Source: Bryum argenteum (lineage: Eukaryota > Streptophyta > Bryopsida > Bryales > Bryaceae). From it: 64,000 nt of DNA. Location of the stretch: contig CM073323.1 in assembly GCA_037043015.1 (NCBI GenBank), positions 17,617,758-17,681,757 of the forward strand, given 5' to 3'. The translations under genes were made by a program, and so were the position numbers. Positions within the stretch are counted from its first letter, which is position 1; every line of letters begins with the position of its first letter. The notes under the pieces were generated by a model that made no database searches, was not told the DNA's origin, and was given only the letters and a program-made list of their open reading frames with translations. This document shows, piece by piece, positions 48,431 to 59,161 of this stretch.

Positions 48431-49370
48431 CATGCATAACCGTGACTGTTCCCATGGGCGTGACCTATATTAGTATTGTTCAGCGTGGCTTTGAGTCCCA
48501 TGACCGGCATCTTGATAAAAATGACGGTAGTAGGTGGACAGTGTAATGATATAAGGTGAACATGCGTTTGGAAATAAATGCCGACAACGAGGGAATATAT
48601 GACAAGGCATTTTCATGTCAGTAAATATTTAAGTGTTGCAGAAGTTGGTTAATAGAAGCTTACCGAGCAGTTTTGGGGGTAATGACAGCAATTAAAGGTG
48701 CAGTCATCTTGTGATTTCTAATTGGTGGGAACAGATTTGGGGCCAATACGACGGTTATGAGAAACTTTTTGCTTATTATTATGAACAGTCAAGAACGGCG
48801 TAAGAACCACGATACTTGTATGAGTGAAGCAAAGTTGATGTGCCCCTTGAAGGCTGATGTGTTGGGCTAGCACTTTCGTTTAGATTGAGTGAAATATTTG
48901 CAAACTTAGAGGCATGGAGTGTGGTGGAGTAGAGAGACAGTCTTACTCTGAAAGGACTTTTCCGCATCTAGAGGCGTGGACACCAGAACTACAAACGTAT
49001 AGACTCCTACAGGAAGGTGGTTCGTCTCCATCGGAGGAATGCTATACTCGATCACAAGAAAGTCAAGAAAATCAGCGTGAGAGGGTTGCACGCCCTCTTC
49101 CGTTGCACGCAGGTGCATGGACAAGAATCGCATCATGCGGCACTGTAGAGGCTAGGCGAAGGAGCGCCATTGCTGTCGGCACAAGACAGACTGAATGGGG
49201 AGGGAGCGGGCGAGGTGTGTCTTCGGTGATGGCGCATCGGCCAGGTACGCAACAAGAAGTTACAGATCGCGTGGAATGACTTGCATGAACTGAAGTCATG
49301 AAAAACTTAGTAATCACATGCAATGACATGCAAGGAATTGGATGGACACACTGCGAGTTTAGGCGGCGCG
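48431..49370. other. Region upstream of the pogo-like transposase
   Basis: A plus-strand frame at 48914-49279 has moderate GC but no recognisable domain. It, or another short exon here, may supply the missing start of the transposase gene downstream. I could not identify the ends of the pogo element. Confidence 0.3.
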
Positions 49371-49373
49371 GTT

Positions 49374-51564
49374 CTTTGCCGACTGCGACGGATGGCGACA
49401 ACATAGCCGGAGTTCATGTGCAGCCGCGCTCCGATCCTTGAAGGGAACGTGGCGAGGTTTACAAAGCGTCCCCGCCTTGTTGAAGAGTCCCCGGCCGACG
49501 TCGGAGCTAGGGGCGGTCGATGTGGGCAAGCGAGGGTCACGGCCAAAGTACTGCGGTGCGACCAAAGACTCGTCGATCATCACCGGGCGGTCAAGCGGAA
49601 GTGGATCTCACCGTAAGAAACGCACAGGTACTTGGACAGACTCTCAACTCCAAGCAGCGATTGCAGCAGTAGATGCCGGTAACAAAATTGCAACTGTAGC
49701 AAAGGATTTTGGAATTCCAACGTCGTCGCTGAGGGATCATGTCTACGGGAGAACTTTGCAGCGGAAAAAAGGGAGGCAAGGAGTCTTAACTGTCGAAGAG
49801 GAAACAAATCTGGTACGTTGGATTCTAGATATGCAAGACCACGCTCATCCCATTTCAGTGATGGAACTTAAAAGCAAAGTTACACAAATTACGCAAGAGC
49901 GTTGGACACCCTTTACAGACGGAATACCTGGACGTGGATGGCTTCGGTGGTTTAGATATCGCCATCCAGAGTTGACGCTAAGATCCGCACAAGGTTTGGA
50001 AGAGGGACGCGCAAGAGCTCTGAATCCAAGTAATGTAGCTTCGTTCTACAAAAACCTTGAAGAAGCATACGACCGCCACAAGTATCCTGCCGCCTACATT
50101 TGGAATGCAGATGAATCGGGAGCACAAGCAGGCAAGAATGGAGGAGGTGCTCTGGTCTTTGCACGAAGGGGCACTAGATCTGTGCACACAACATTGCCAA
50201 ACAGTAGAGAGCATTTGACGGTCTTGTCATGCATCAACGCAGCAGGTGAATACATTCCAAACTTTTACATTTTCAAAGGCAAACGTAAGCAAAGAAACTA
50301 CATAGCTAGATGCGAACCGAAGGCATGCATGGCTATGCAACCAAATGGCTGGATGACAGGATTCTTGTTCTCAGCTTGGATCTCACACTTCATAGCAATT
50401 GTCAAAGAAAGGTACGGAATATCAGAGAGTAATAGACACCTTCTTATCTTGGACGGTCACGGGTCACACGTGACGCTTGAGGTCGTGCAGAAGGCAAAAC
50501 ACGAAGGCCTTGACATCATCACCTTGCCTAGCCACACAAGCCATAGGTTACAACCTTTAGACATTAGTATCTTTAAACCTTTCAAGGTAGCATTTCGGCA
50601 ATACAGGGATAAATGGACTATACAAAACAAAGGTCGTGGAGCACAAAAAGAGGAACTGGCAGAATGGGTATCACTAGGGCTACAAAAGGCACTCACACCT
50701 CAAAAAAATGTCAAGGGATTTGCAGCCACAGGGATATGGCCCCTACGTCCTACAGCAATGGAGTCTCACATGACGCCTAGCTCATGCTTCGTTGAAACTA
50801 TGGAAGGAGGCGACGATGTTGAAGGACTTGATTCAGATCAAGATGACCAGATGGACGACCTGCGGCACTGCGACAACGGAGACAATGGTCGACATCTACA
50901 GAGGGCCGACTCACACCAGCACTCCGAGTCCGAGGAGCAGGCCGCGTCGGAGCTGGCTCCGCTGGGCGCCGTCAATCTGCAAGGAGTGTCTGCGACAGGG
51001 GACAATTACTTTTCCGGCTACGGCGCTATGAGTGCCGACATGAACGAAGACCCGGTCGGTATGGAGGAGGGTGAGCCCTGCATTCGTGAAACGCAGCAGT
51101 ACTTCGTACAATCAGACAGTGCAAACTTTACAGAAGGTGACGAAGACACGGACTCCGAAGGAGATGCTCCGCCAAGTCTCGAGCCGCGCAATCTCTTCCC
51201 ATTGCCGCACCTGCAACGACCTACAAGAATCCGCTCACAAGCTGAACCAGTCATTGACTATTCAAAATCCATTCTTATGACTTCTAAAGAGTATATCGCA
51301 GCAATGAAAGAGAAGGTCGCAAAGCGAGAAGCTGTAGCGAAAGAGCGAGAGGCACGCAAGAAACAAGCGGAGCTTAGAAAAACTGAACGTGAAGAGGCAA
51401 AGGCACGGAAAGAAGCCGAGAAAGCAAGAAAAGAAGCGGAGAGGGTCTTACGGCGGATTCAAGCGGAGCGAAAGAAGGCTGAAAAGGAGCGCGAGAAGGC
51501 GAGGCGTCAGGCTGAGCAAGCCCGGAAGTGTGAAGAAGCAGAGGCACGAAGGCGCTCCAAATAG
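49374..51564 (+). CDS. Pogo-like (Tc1/mariner, DDE_1) transposase, open frame without ATG
   Basis: This frame codes for a pogo/CENP-B-type transposase, the enzyme that cuts and pastes its own element. Numbering from position 49438, residues ~66-105 are a psq helix-turn-helix (WTDSQLQAAIAAVDAG, IPTSSLRDHVYGRTL). A second DNA-binding (CENPB-type) region follows around 120-185. The DDE domain shows D225 (IWNADESG), D339 (LLILDGHGSH) and D375 (LQPLDISIF), a DD35D spacing. An acidic spacer and a Lys/Arg/Glu-rich helical tail (~625-708) end the protein. No stop or frameshift breaks the ~710 codons, so this looks recently active or domesticated. The frame is open back to a stop at 49371-49373 but has no ATG before 49831, which lies after the helix-turn-helix. 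A spliced upstream exon is therefore likely. Confidence 0.9.
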
Positions 51565-53094
51565 GAAGGTGGTGGAACGGCACAATCGCTCTGAGACCGC
51601 TCATTGAAATTTCGAAGTTTATAAACTGCAGCGGGGGATGCCTTCTTGAATCTGCTCAAAGTGGAGCGGGAAGCCTGCTCGTTGGAGCGCGGCGCGGACA
51701 ATAGCGGGAAGCTCCCTCGTTGGTAGCGTAAGGGTCACAGGGGAGGGCTCGCAACGGTCTCTCGAAGGCGGTCTTCGCGGGTGCCAGCGAGGCTTGCTTT
51801 TCTAGGCTCTGCCACTCGCATCATGCGTCCAACCCTTTCCACTTTCTGAAGAGTTGTTGACGGTTTTAGGTGCACATGTTGTTGTCAATGCATGTGGTAG
51901 ACTGCTATTTTACCTCTTTTTTGATGCGGCTTTAGAGCCGGTACAACTTGGAATTTTAAAGCACTCCAGTACGTTTTCTAGTTCTATATCTAACTTTTTT
52001 CGGGACTACCGAGATTGGCATAGTGATACTTAAATTGCACTAAACGCTTCAAGTCGACTCTTTTTTAGAGGCTGCTACAAACAACTATGGATTTAGATTC
52101 GAATCACACTTTAAAAATTTGTTGTAATTACATGCTCCTCATTCAAGCTTCCAAACTTAGATCAATCTTTTTCATTTCCTCTTGCTAATCCAAGAATATT
52201 ATTTTCAGACTTCAAAAGTCACTTTCAGTACCCCAAAACCCTTATTTTCGTGGTTATGGGTGCTGCTACCTTAGAGGTTGAAAATTTCAGTTTTGAGGTT
52301 CCAAACTCCCAAAAACACAAGGATATTTAGGAGTTAAACAATGCAATACCCGTGCAAGTGGGAGCTTATGATTATCAATTTTCCCAATGGGTCCGCTGAT
52401 CTAACGAAAGTTGGTTCCTGTCTCTACTAAAAATTGTATGAGGAAGTTACCGATAGTCTTGTGGCATGTAGTGAGCGGTGTAAGTCAGTTAGTATTACTA
52501 GAGCTAGTGGTCTATTTAAGCCTAAAGTTGAAAGCCTCCAAACTCCAAAAACTCCTCAAGACCACCCTCTCTCAATGAAAGATGGAAATTTTCAACTAGT
52601 GATATAATCTCAAGTATGTAAGTAATGCAACCGTAAGATCTTATACCTAACTTGTCCATGTATGTGTACTAAAATTTAGTTTCAAATTCCTTACCAATTG
52701 TGAGATCGTAAGATTCAAAGTTGAAAAATAGTTTTTTTTTTCCTTGTTGCAATATGGGTTCAAAGTTTTTTGTGAGCCCAAGAAACAATTTTGAGAGTAA
52801 ATTTGAGATGTGGCTCTTCAAATTCTTGTTCCTAAGTGAGTTGGGAATATGTTTATGCATTTTTCACCCTCGTGCGACCTATAAAACCTAAAGAAATGCT
52901 TGAATTTTCATATGGAGTACTCCTGAATTCCCCTCTTTGATAATTTTATGTAAAGAATAAGTGGGTGAAAGATCCAAATGGTAAGAACATGCCTTAGAAC
53001 CTTAATTTCAAGTTCAAAAAACAAAAGTGAAATCTCATTAAGGGGTTAACTTAATAGTTACTGGGTGGCCCTGGCCTGATTTGACTGATATGGC
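51565..53094. other. Intergenic DNA with TTAA-element fragments
   Basis: Right-end-like sequences GGATATTTAGGAGTTAA (~52320-52336) and AAGGGGTTAA (~53040-53049) mark fragments of the TTAA-type families; partner left ends were not found. The first 250 bp are GC-rich and may still belong to the pogo element. No gene is seen. Confidence 0.4.
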
Positions 53095-53135
53095 GTGAGC
53101 ATCTTCTGTTCGTCAGCCAAACAGAAGATGCTCAC
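53095..53135. repeat. Perfect 16-bp inverted repeat (hairpin)
   Basis: GTGAGCATCTTCTGTT (53095-53110) is followed by a 9-base loop and its exact reverse complement (53120-53135). It lies between a TTAA-element fragment and the coding-like frame upstream of the B3 gene. It may be a small foldback element or a stem in a transcript. Confidence 0.85.
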
Positions 53136-53149
53136 ACTTCCAAGAGCGC

Positions 53150-53404
53150 GTGAAAAAGCCAGGACGACCACTGCCCCCTTCTGCCGCCCTGCCTGCCCAA
53201 GCGGTTACGTCAGTCCCTCAAGTCGCAGCTCAGCCTCCTTTGCTCGGTTTGCCTGATCTTTTTTCTGATTCTGATCATCCCCTTTCTCATGCTTCTGTAG
53301 CGCAGTCATTAGTTCATGTTGATAGTTTTATCGGACGAGCATTTATTGCTGCGGCGGAAGAAGAAGAAGCTAGCAGAAGGAGAACAATGAATGTCCATTG
53401 CTGA
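53150..53404 (+). other. Coding-like frame resembling the N-terminus of the B3 protein
   Basis: An 84-codon frame starting with GTG ends in a stop at 53402-53404. Its second half (DLFSDSDHPLSHASVAQSL followed by VHVDSFIGRAF) has the same layout as part of the B3 gene's first exon (ALFDEEMDLYESHVSRAVI followed by GHLDRSVGKAL). It may be a leftover of a duplicated first exon or an upstream alternative exon. There is no ATG, so it is probably not a gene by itself. Confidence 0.3.
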
Positions 53405-53472
53405 CACCTGAGGCCAGCAGGCGACGAGCGTGTTACGTTGTCGTCGTGAGTTAATTAGCTAGAGTCAAGACC

Positions 53473-55993
53473 ATGGATGTCGTGAACGGCAAGATTGTGT
53501 CTGCGAGGACAGAGCGATCTAGATCAGACATTTGGAGTGCGCTCAAACCCACCCGGAGCTCGTTGCTGCTGGAACCGGGAACTGGAGTACGCGTGCCCGT
53601 GCACTCGTCCACAGGGAGCTTCTGTGCTCTGCGTGGGTTTCGAGAGTTTTACGGTAGTCGGTGCGGCAGCGGCAGCGGCCATGGACCACCTGTTGCTTCT
53701 TCCTTTGAGCCAGGATGGAAGCGGTGTAGTAGCACCGATCATATCCGGGTCTCTTATTGTAGTCCTATTCATCGTCACTGTTCTACTACTGCTGCTGCTA
53801 CTCCTGCTACTGACAGTAGTGTTAGTGCTAGTACTCATAGTGGTTGTAAGCGTCTTGCCTCCGCCTCGTCGATTAGCAATGCGCTCTTCGACGAGGAGAT
53901 GGACCTGTACGAATCGCATGTCTCCCGCGCTGTGATCGGCCATCTCGATCGATCTGTCGGTAAAGCACTCTCCTCGTCTCCCCCTGCTGCTGCTGCGGCG
54001 GCGGGATCTGCGAATCCGTTCAAGCGGCCTCGGATTGAGCCACCGTCTGCAAGTGACCAGGTGGGTGGTGATCAGTACCGCCATTTTGCTAGCTCGGAGA
54101 CCTGTTGCTACATTCGATTACTTACAAGAGAAAGAAACTCATGTTGTGTACAGACTTACTGAAAGCCAATTTGCACTTGAATGGCAGGTTGATGAGCCAT
54201 GGACAGCGCCTTTGCGGTACCTGCTGCGCAAGGTGATGAGTGCGTCGGATGTCGGAGAGCTTGGCAGAATCGTTCTGCCAAAGGTATGCATGTCTGTCCA
54301 ACTCCTTCAATCTGCCGAGTGTCAACATTCATCTCCATGAATCATCTGTCATGGAGATTTTGATTCTCGGTGATTCCGACGTGTTAGAATGCCCTGTTTT
54401 CGGTAGTACATGAATAAACTTGCTGTTCCAGATGGTTAATCAGAGATTACTTGACGTTTGTTTGTGATGTAGAAAGAGGCCGAAGGTATGCTTCCCCAGA
54501 TAGACACTCAGGGCAAGCAGCTGCAAATGAAAGACTACAGCTTTTCCAAAAGCTGGTTCTTCCATTACAAGTACGTAATGCCCTCAATTCCGCTATTCTA
54601 AGTGCCACATGGTCGTACCAAGACCCATCTCCGGGTCATGCCTGCAAATTTTCCATCATGGCCGCATTCTCTACTATCATTCATTTCTCCTGTAATATCA
54701 TCAAATGCTTTCTAGAATATCATCATCGTCACCTCTGTCATATCACCATGTAATATCATCAAATGCTTTCTAGAATATCATCATCGTCACCTCTGTCATA
54801 TCACCATCTCCTCTAAAACAGTCGTCTTAAAGCATTGACCAAAAATGACTCAAATTTACATGTTCTTTTTGGTGACTGGTCTTACCCGATAGGCGATACT
54901 CTAATTGTTGGAGTTCGAGTAAGCATTCAACACGGTCCACCATATGAAAGTGGAAGTGCTGTACAGAGTACACTCAGAGATGCTATTTGATGAACTTTAA
55001 ATGGATGGAGCAGGTGGTGGGCCAACAATAAGAGTCGAATGTATGTGCTACAGAACACAGGTCTGTACATGCATTCCTTCTCTGTCTTATTATGTTCCAA
55101 TAAACCATGTTGATTGCTGAATTCCAATAAAATTGAGCAAATGAAAATACAAGAACACTGAAGATCTTTCTGGTTTATGGCAAAAGTGAGTTGGGATTTT
55201 GACACAACTATAATTACCTTACTCCACATGACTCCATTTTGCTTGTAAGAGTAGATTCTCTAACACTACAAGTGATTTCGATTGGTAAAGTTCTAACTCT
55301 TTTACAGGTGAATTTATCAAGTACCATGGCTTAGAGCCTAATGACAGCTTCGTTGTGTATGAGGATAGCAGCGGTAACTTAGTAAGTTTCTTGCCAACGA
55401 AATCTCAAATTTATTAATCAAGTATCTAATACATGAAGCGCTAATACAAGCTCATGTATTACATGGTAATACCCGTATGTCATAGGCCAATTTGACAACC
55501 TTTTGTCAAATAATTATTCTTTGTTTGAGGTTTTCAATTCGACAATTGCTAAATTCGGTTCTTTTGGGTACCAATAATGTCTTTTCTAGATAGAAATTTC
55601 TAAGCTTTTAGGAAATTTTTTATTTTGATTTTAATTTAATTATCATCGAACTGACCTATGACATACGGTAATGTTTCTTGTTTCAGACAAGTCATGAAAT
55701 ATTGGCGACATTTCTTGATTGGTCTAATTGATTGCTATGGTATTTGTTTTGGCTATGGAGTTCAGGTAGCTCGAGGTCAGAAGAAACTAACATGGATTTC
55801 ACAGATGCATTCTCCTGGTAACCCCTAAAGTCGACTGAGGCCATATTTCTGGTCGTTTGGGGTTTGGTCAGCCTATGATTTACTATTTTTAGCTCTCATG
55901 AAGTTAAAACCTTTTGCAAGTTGAAAAGTTTTCCCATACATTTCACGCTTCAAAATTCCTCATACGTTAAGAGATATTCACGGTCAAAGTTTG

Positions 55994-56032
<39 letters not shown>

Positions 56033-56676
56033 ATGTGAAATCTGCCCAAAAAAGCTGCCCAAATTGCGATACATATGCTCATTTATTCTCAAAATCTACC
56101 CAGTATCAATTAAATCGCAGAAACTTCAAAAACTCACCAAAATTGAAATTTTACTTTTTTCCAAGTTTTGTTTTTTCGGACATGTAAGTAAGGTTCCAAG
56201 GCATTGCTCTCACCCTTTAGATTTCCAATCCAACTACTTTTCACATGCCATTTTCATTGTCAAAGACCAGCCTTTGTAGTTGAGTTTTGACATACCTCCA
56301 TGTAAATAATCAAGCCTTTCTTTAAGTTCTATAGGTTGCATGAACTATGTTCATACATACAAGTTAAATGCTAGATCTTATGATTACATACCTAAAATTT
56401 TGTCAAAATCTGAAAACTTTCACCTTGCATCAAAAATGGGTAGTTTCTGGCAATTTGAGGCTTGGACGACTTTAGGGGGTTAACAGGGAGTGCTCTCAAT
56501 CAGAAAAAGTAGCAGCAAGTAAACCCACCGCCATTGTGGAGGAGGCCATTTCTTCCTTCAACTCCTCCATTCCAGACGCTTCAGCTTCAACGACCATCCT
56601 TCAGGTCAGCTGTCAATCCACTCCTCTTTACCTCCTAAAGTCAAAATCGATCATAATGTTTATGGATTCGCTTTAG
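53473..56676 (+). CDS. B3-domain transcription factor, LEC2/FUS3/ABI3-like (seven exons)
   Basis: Exons read 53473-54060, 54188-54283, 54473-54570, 55014-55060, 55308-55381, 55766-55817 and 56504-56604 or on to the stop at 56674-56676; all GT-AG with matching phases. The product is about 350-375 residues. Exon 1 is a Ser/Ala-rich region with a basic patch (FKRPRIEP) that could be a nuclear signal. Residues ~205-300 form a B3 DNA-binding domain: LRYLLRKVMSASDVGELG, RIVLPKKEAEGMLP, KSWFFHYK, NNKSRMYVLQNTGEFIKYHG and FVVYEDSSGNLVARG. The KKEAE and NNKSRMYVL motifs place it with LEC2/FUS3/ABI3 regulators of embryo and seed or stress programmes, which bind RY (CATGCA) sites, rather than with VAL or ARF types. 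A MITE lies in the last intron and begins four bases after exon 6. If unspliced, its end gives a stop three codons on. The C-terminal exon is the least certain part. Confidence 0.85.
54691..54806. repeat. Perfect 58-bp tandem duplication in a B3-gene intron
   Basis: The 58-bp unit beginning TGTAATATCATCAAATGCTT is present twice without a difference (54691-54748 and 54749-54806). It lies in intron 3 of the B3 gene. Its AATATCA words resemble those of the 500-bp MITE at 28058-28557. Confidence 0.92.
55822..56479. mobile_element. TTAA-type MITE inside the B3 gene
   Basis: The left end CCCCTAAAGTCG and right end CGACTTTAGGGGG are inverted repeats. The right flank is TTAA (56480-56483) and the left flank is GTAA (55818-55821), one base off TTAA. 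The element is ~658 bp and contains an A37 run (55994-56030). The GTAA flank is also the predicted 5' splice site of the B3 gene's last intron. It belongs to the same end type as the other CCC/TTAA elements, with a different interior. Confidence 0.8.
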
Positions 56677-57447
56677 GAAGATATGTTACTTTTGCAAAAA
56701 CTGAAACTTTGACTCAATATATCTCAAGATCTGTACAGTGAAAGACAGGATACTATAATTGGATTATTCAAAATCCACCTGAAAAGTAGCAGTTTGAGCT
56801 TCATGTACGATCCACATAAAGCTGAACGGGAGTGATGGCCGCAAAGGTCGTGAAAAGCATTTGGATAAGGGAGATATTTTGAAGGTATCAATTTTGCAAC
56901 GGACACCGCTGTAAAGGGCATAAAACAAAGAATGATCGATGTGTGCTGTTGAACAGGGAAACAAATCTCCAGTGTGGGCAGCAGATAAGTTGGAGGACAT
57001 CGGAGAGCAAAACATGCATCAGCGAAACGGCACACAGCTTAGTACGAGAATCCAGGAGTTCACTCGAACGTAGGACCAAGATTTTGCAACAAACCCTTGT
57101 CTGTGTATAAACATTGGAGTTTTGGCACCCATGGCACAAAATTAAGAGCAAGCCGCGAACTTCTATGAAAACATTGTATGTATGTATGTATACCGGCAAT
57201 CGGCCTAGAATGACAATTTTATATCATAGGGCATGCCCTCGACAATACAAAAACCGCAATTTCATCAAAGACTGGTGCCTGTTGCCTGCCCTGGCAGGAA
57301 TGTTTGTATGTACACAGTGGCGATATCGCCAAATCAAAGAATGCGGGAATCGATTTACACACATGGCGATCAACAATAGTTACTGCAGATCTAGTATGTG
57401 ATTGCATACTTGTAAAGTTGGGGAATGGGTGGAAGGAGGAGTACTAG
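56677..57447. other. Intergenic DNA after the B3 gene
   Basis: This is the presumed 3' region of the B3 gene and of the convergent minus-strand gene at 57448. The open frames here, on both strands, show no family features. A short TGTA(TGTA)n stretch lies at 57176-57190. Confidence 0.35.
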
Positions 57448-57840
57448 TTAGGAAATGCTTCCGCGTCGTCGTCGTCGATGAGGGCGGGTGGTGGCGGTGG
57501 AGTCGTCGGAGGAGGAAACGAGGCAGCTGATGTAGCCGCGCAGCCACTTCATGGGCGCCATGATACCCAAGATGGAGGGCAGCTTCGGGTGGTGGTTGTG
57601 ATGGCCAGCAAGTGACGCGAAATCCGGTTGTGAGGTGTCGAGCGACACGGGCCGCACTCTGTGAATACTAGTGCTGTAGGGCTCCAGATCGCCAGGCGGG
57701 ACGTGAGCAAAATTCTCCGGTATGTCGGACAGGTTCATGTGCCGTCGCTGCTTGCGATGCTCCCGCTTCGCCTGCGCCAGAATGATGTCCACCTCCGCGA
57801 AGTCCTGCTCGTCGCCGTCGTCGTGCACCTTCGTCGCCAT
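57448..57840 (-). CDS. Small protein of unknown function (130 residues)
   Basis: This minus-strand single-exon frame starts at an ATG in good context (GCGATGG) and runs 130 codons. The N-terminal half is charged and coding-like (VDIILAQAKREHRKQRRHMN), followed by a Pro- and His-containing middle. A hydrophobic patch with two Cys-spaced residues follows (MAPMKWLRGYISCLVSS) and the end is Arg-rich (RPHRRRRRG). GC content is well above the surrounding DNA, as in the other genes of the window. I recognise no domain. No signal peptide is evident. It could be a lineage-specific gene or a gene fragment. Confidence 0.5.
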   Translation of the reverse strand: MATKVHDDGDEQDFAEVDIILAQAKREHRKQRRHMNLSDIPENFAHVPPGDLEPYSTSIHRVRPVSLDTSQPDFASLAGHHNHHPKLPSILGIMAPMKWLRGYISCLVSSSDDSTATTRPHRRRRRGSIS

Positions 57841-58664
57841 CGCTCACTCCCACGCACTCACACATCAAACTAACCAACTAACTAACCATCGATCCCACAC
57901 AATGCAAACTCCAAACAAGGCACCGACGAGCTGAAGCTTGTACTCATCGTAACGGCACACCTCCTCTGCGCAAAGTACCCAACAGACAGACAGTGTCGAA
58001 GCTCCTGGAGCTACAAAAGGAACCTCCTCAGCAACTGGGCGATCAATGATCGCATTCGGAGAAAAAGCATTTGGGGGACATCAACATGGGCAGCTAGAGA
58101 GAGCTGTGCTATGGTGGGCTGGCAACAGTCACGGAGGTGGAGCGAGTGAGAATGAAGAGAGGTCATGTGCGGTGATCCTGCAATGCCGCCATGGATGATG
58201 ATGCTGATGGTGGTGGAGCCGTGAGGATAACGTTGCGCTTTGAATTGAGCGAGATATGCACTCAATGCAGGCAGGCAGAGTGGTGGAATGGTACCGAAGA
58301 GAGTGGAGACATAACAGCAGGCCGCCGGGAGCTCCGGACACAGACTCCCATATTTGGCTCTGTTGCTCCCTCCATCACTTGCATTCATGGCTTTTGCCCT
58401 TTTCAGATTGCGGCAGTTGGGATTTTATTTGTGGCGCCCCCGTCTTTTCCTTCAAGTTACTGATCATCACATTGTACACATTGTACAAGTTACTATTCAT
58501 CACATTGTACAAGTTACAATACTACATAAGCGGTTCCAGCGACTGTCTCGCCTATGTGTCACTTCCTGATTGGCTACGAGCATGCTCGTCGAAATTCAAT
58601 TATGATGGCCTGGCTTCACCGGGCCTCCAGCAGCCCCAACAGGGGCAAAACCCCAGCTCGGGGC
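57841..58664. other. Upstream region of the small gene
   Basis: This stretch probably contains the promoter and 5' UTR of the minus-strand gene. The overlapping frames at 58011-58388 (minus) and 58256-58873 (plus) have no convincing protein character. The ATCACATTGTACA words at 58467-58515 resemble the foldback MITE family. Confidence 0.35.
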
Positions 58665-58667
58665 TTA

Positions 58668-59158
58668 GGGCATCCTCAATGGATGCCATGTTAAAAGGGC
58701 CGCCATCGGCATTTCCCAGGGCCCTTTCTGATGGCGGGGCAGGAACTGCGCAAGCGCCCTCAATGGTGTGCCCGGCAGCTGCGCCCGCCATCAGAGCCTG
58801 CTACAACCGAGTCGCCCCTTCTCACCCCCTGTCAGAGATTCTGGCATATAAAACGAGCGCTCGTTGCCATTAACGGCAAGCAAGCGACGGACTGGCACTC
58901 GTTTTTATTACTATTTTATTTTTCCAGTTTAATAATATCGGCCCCCCTCACTAGTCGAGTTATGGATAGCCCTTTGACTCCTTTTGGCATGAGTAATGCG
59001 TCTCCCTGCAAAGCCAGAAAATATGCCGAGAGCGGGAGCTCCAATAGCGGACTCGTCAGAGTGAAGGGAGTTGTAGCGTGACCGTTGGGTCGACTCTTTG
59101 GTGAACTCACGGTAAGAGCCGTTGGCGGGACCCGTTACCGAGTCCATTGAGGATGCTC
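58668..59158. mobile_element. 491-bp TTA-flanked MITE
   Basis: The left end GGGCATCCTCAATGGA and right end TCCATTGAGGATGCTC form a 16-bp inverted repeat with one mismatch at the outermost bases. TTA flanks both sides (58665-58667 and 59159-59161). Ends of the GAGCATCC-CAATGG type with TTA duplications are common for plant Tourist-like (PIF/Harbinger) MITEs. The element has no coding capacity. Confidence 0.85.
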
Positions 59159-59161
59159 TTA

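Noticed and set aside
49438-49440. TTG as the start codon of the pogo transposase
   Set aside because: Nuclear plant genes rarely start at TTG; a spliced upstream exon is more likely.
53495-53935. 146-codon plus-strand frame with a long Leu/Val run
   Set aside because: It overlaps B3 exon 1 in another frame, and its hydrophobic run comes from a CTN/TAC-rich stretch that codes for Ser/Thr/Ala in the real frame.
58011-58388. 125-codon minus-strand frame
   Set aside because: There is no domain, the composition is odd (many Ser/His/Leu), and the opposite strand has equally long frames in the same place.
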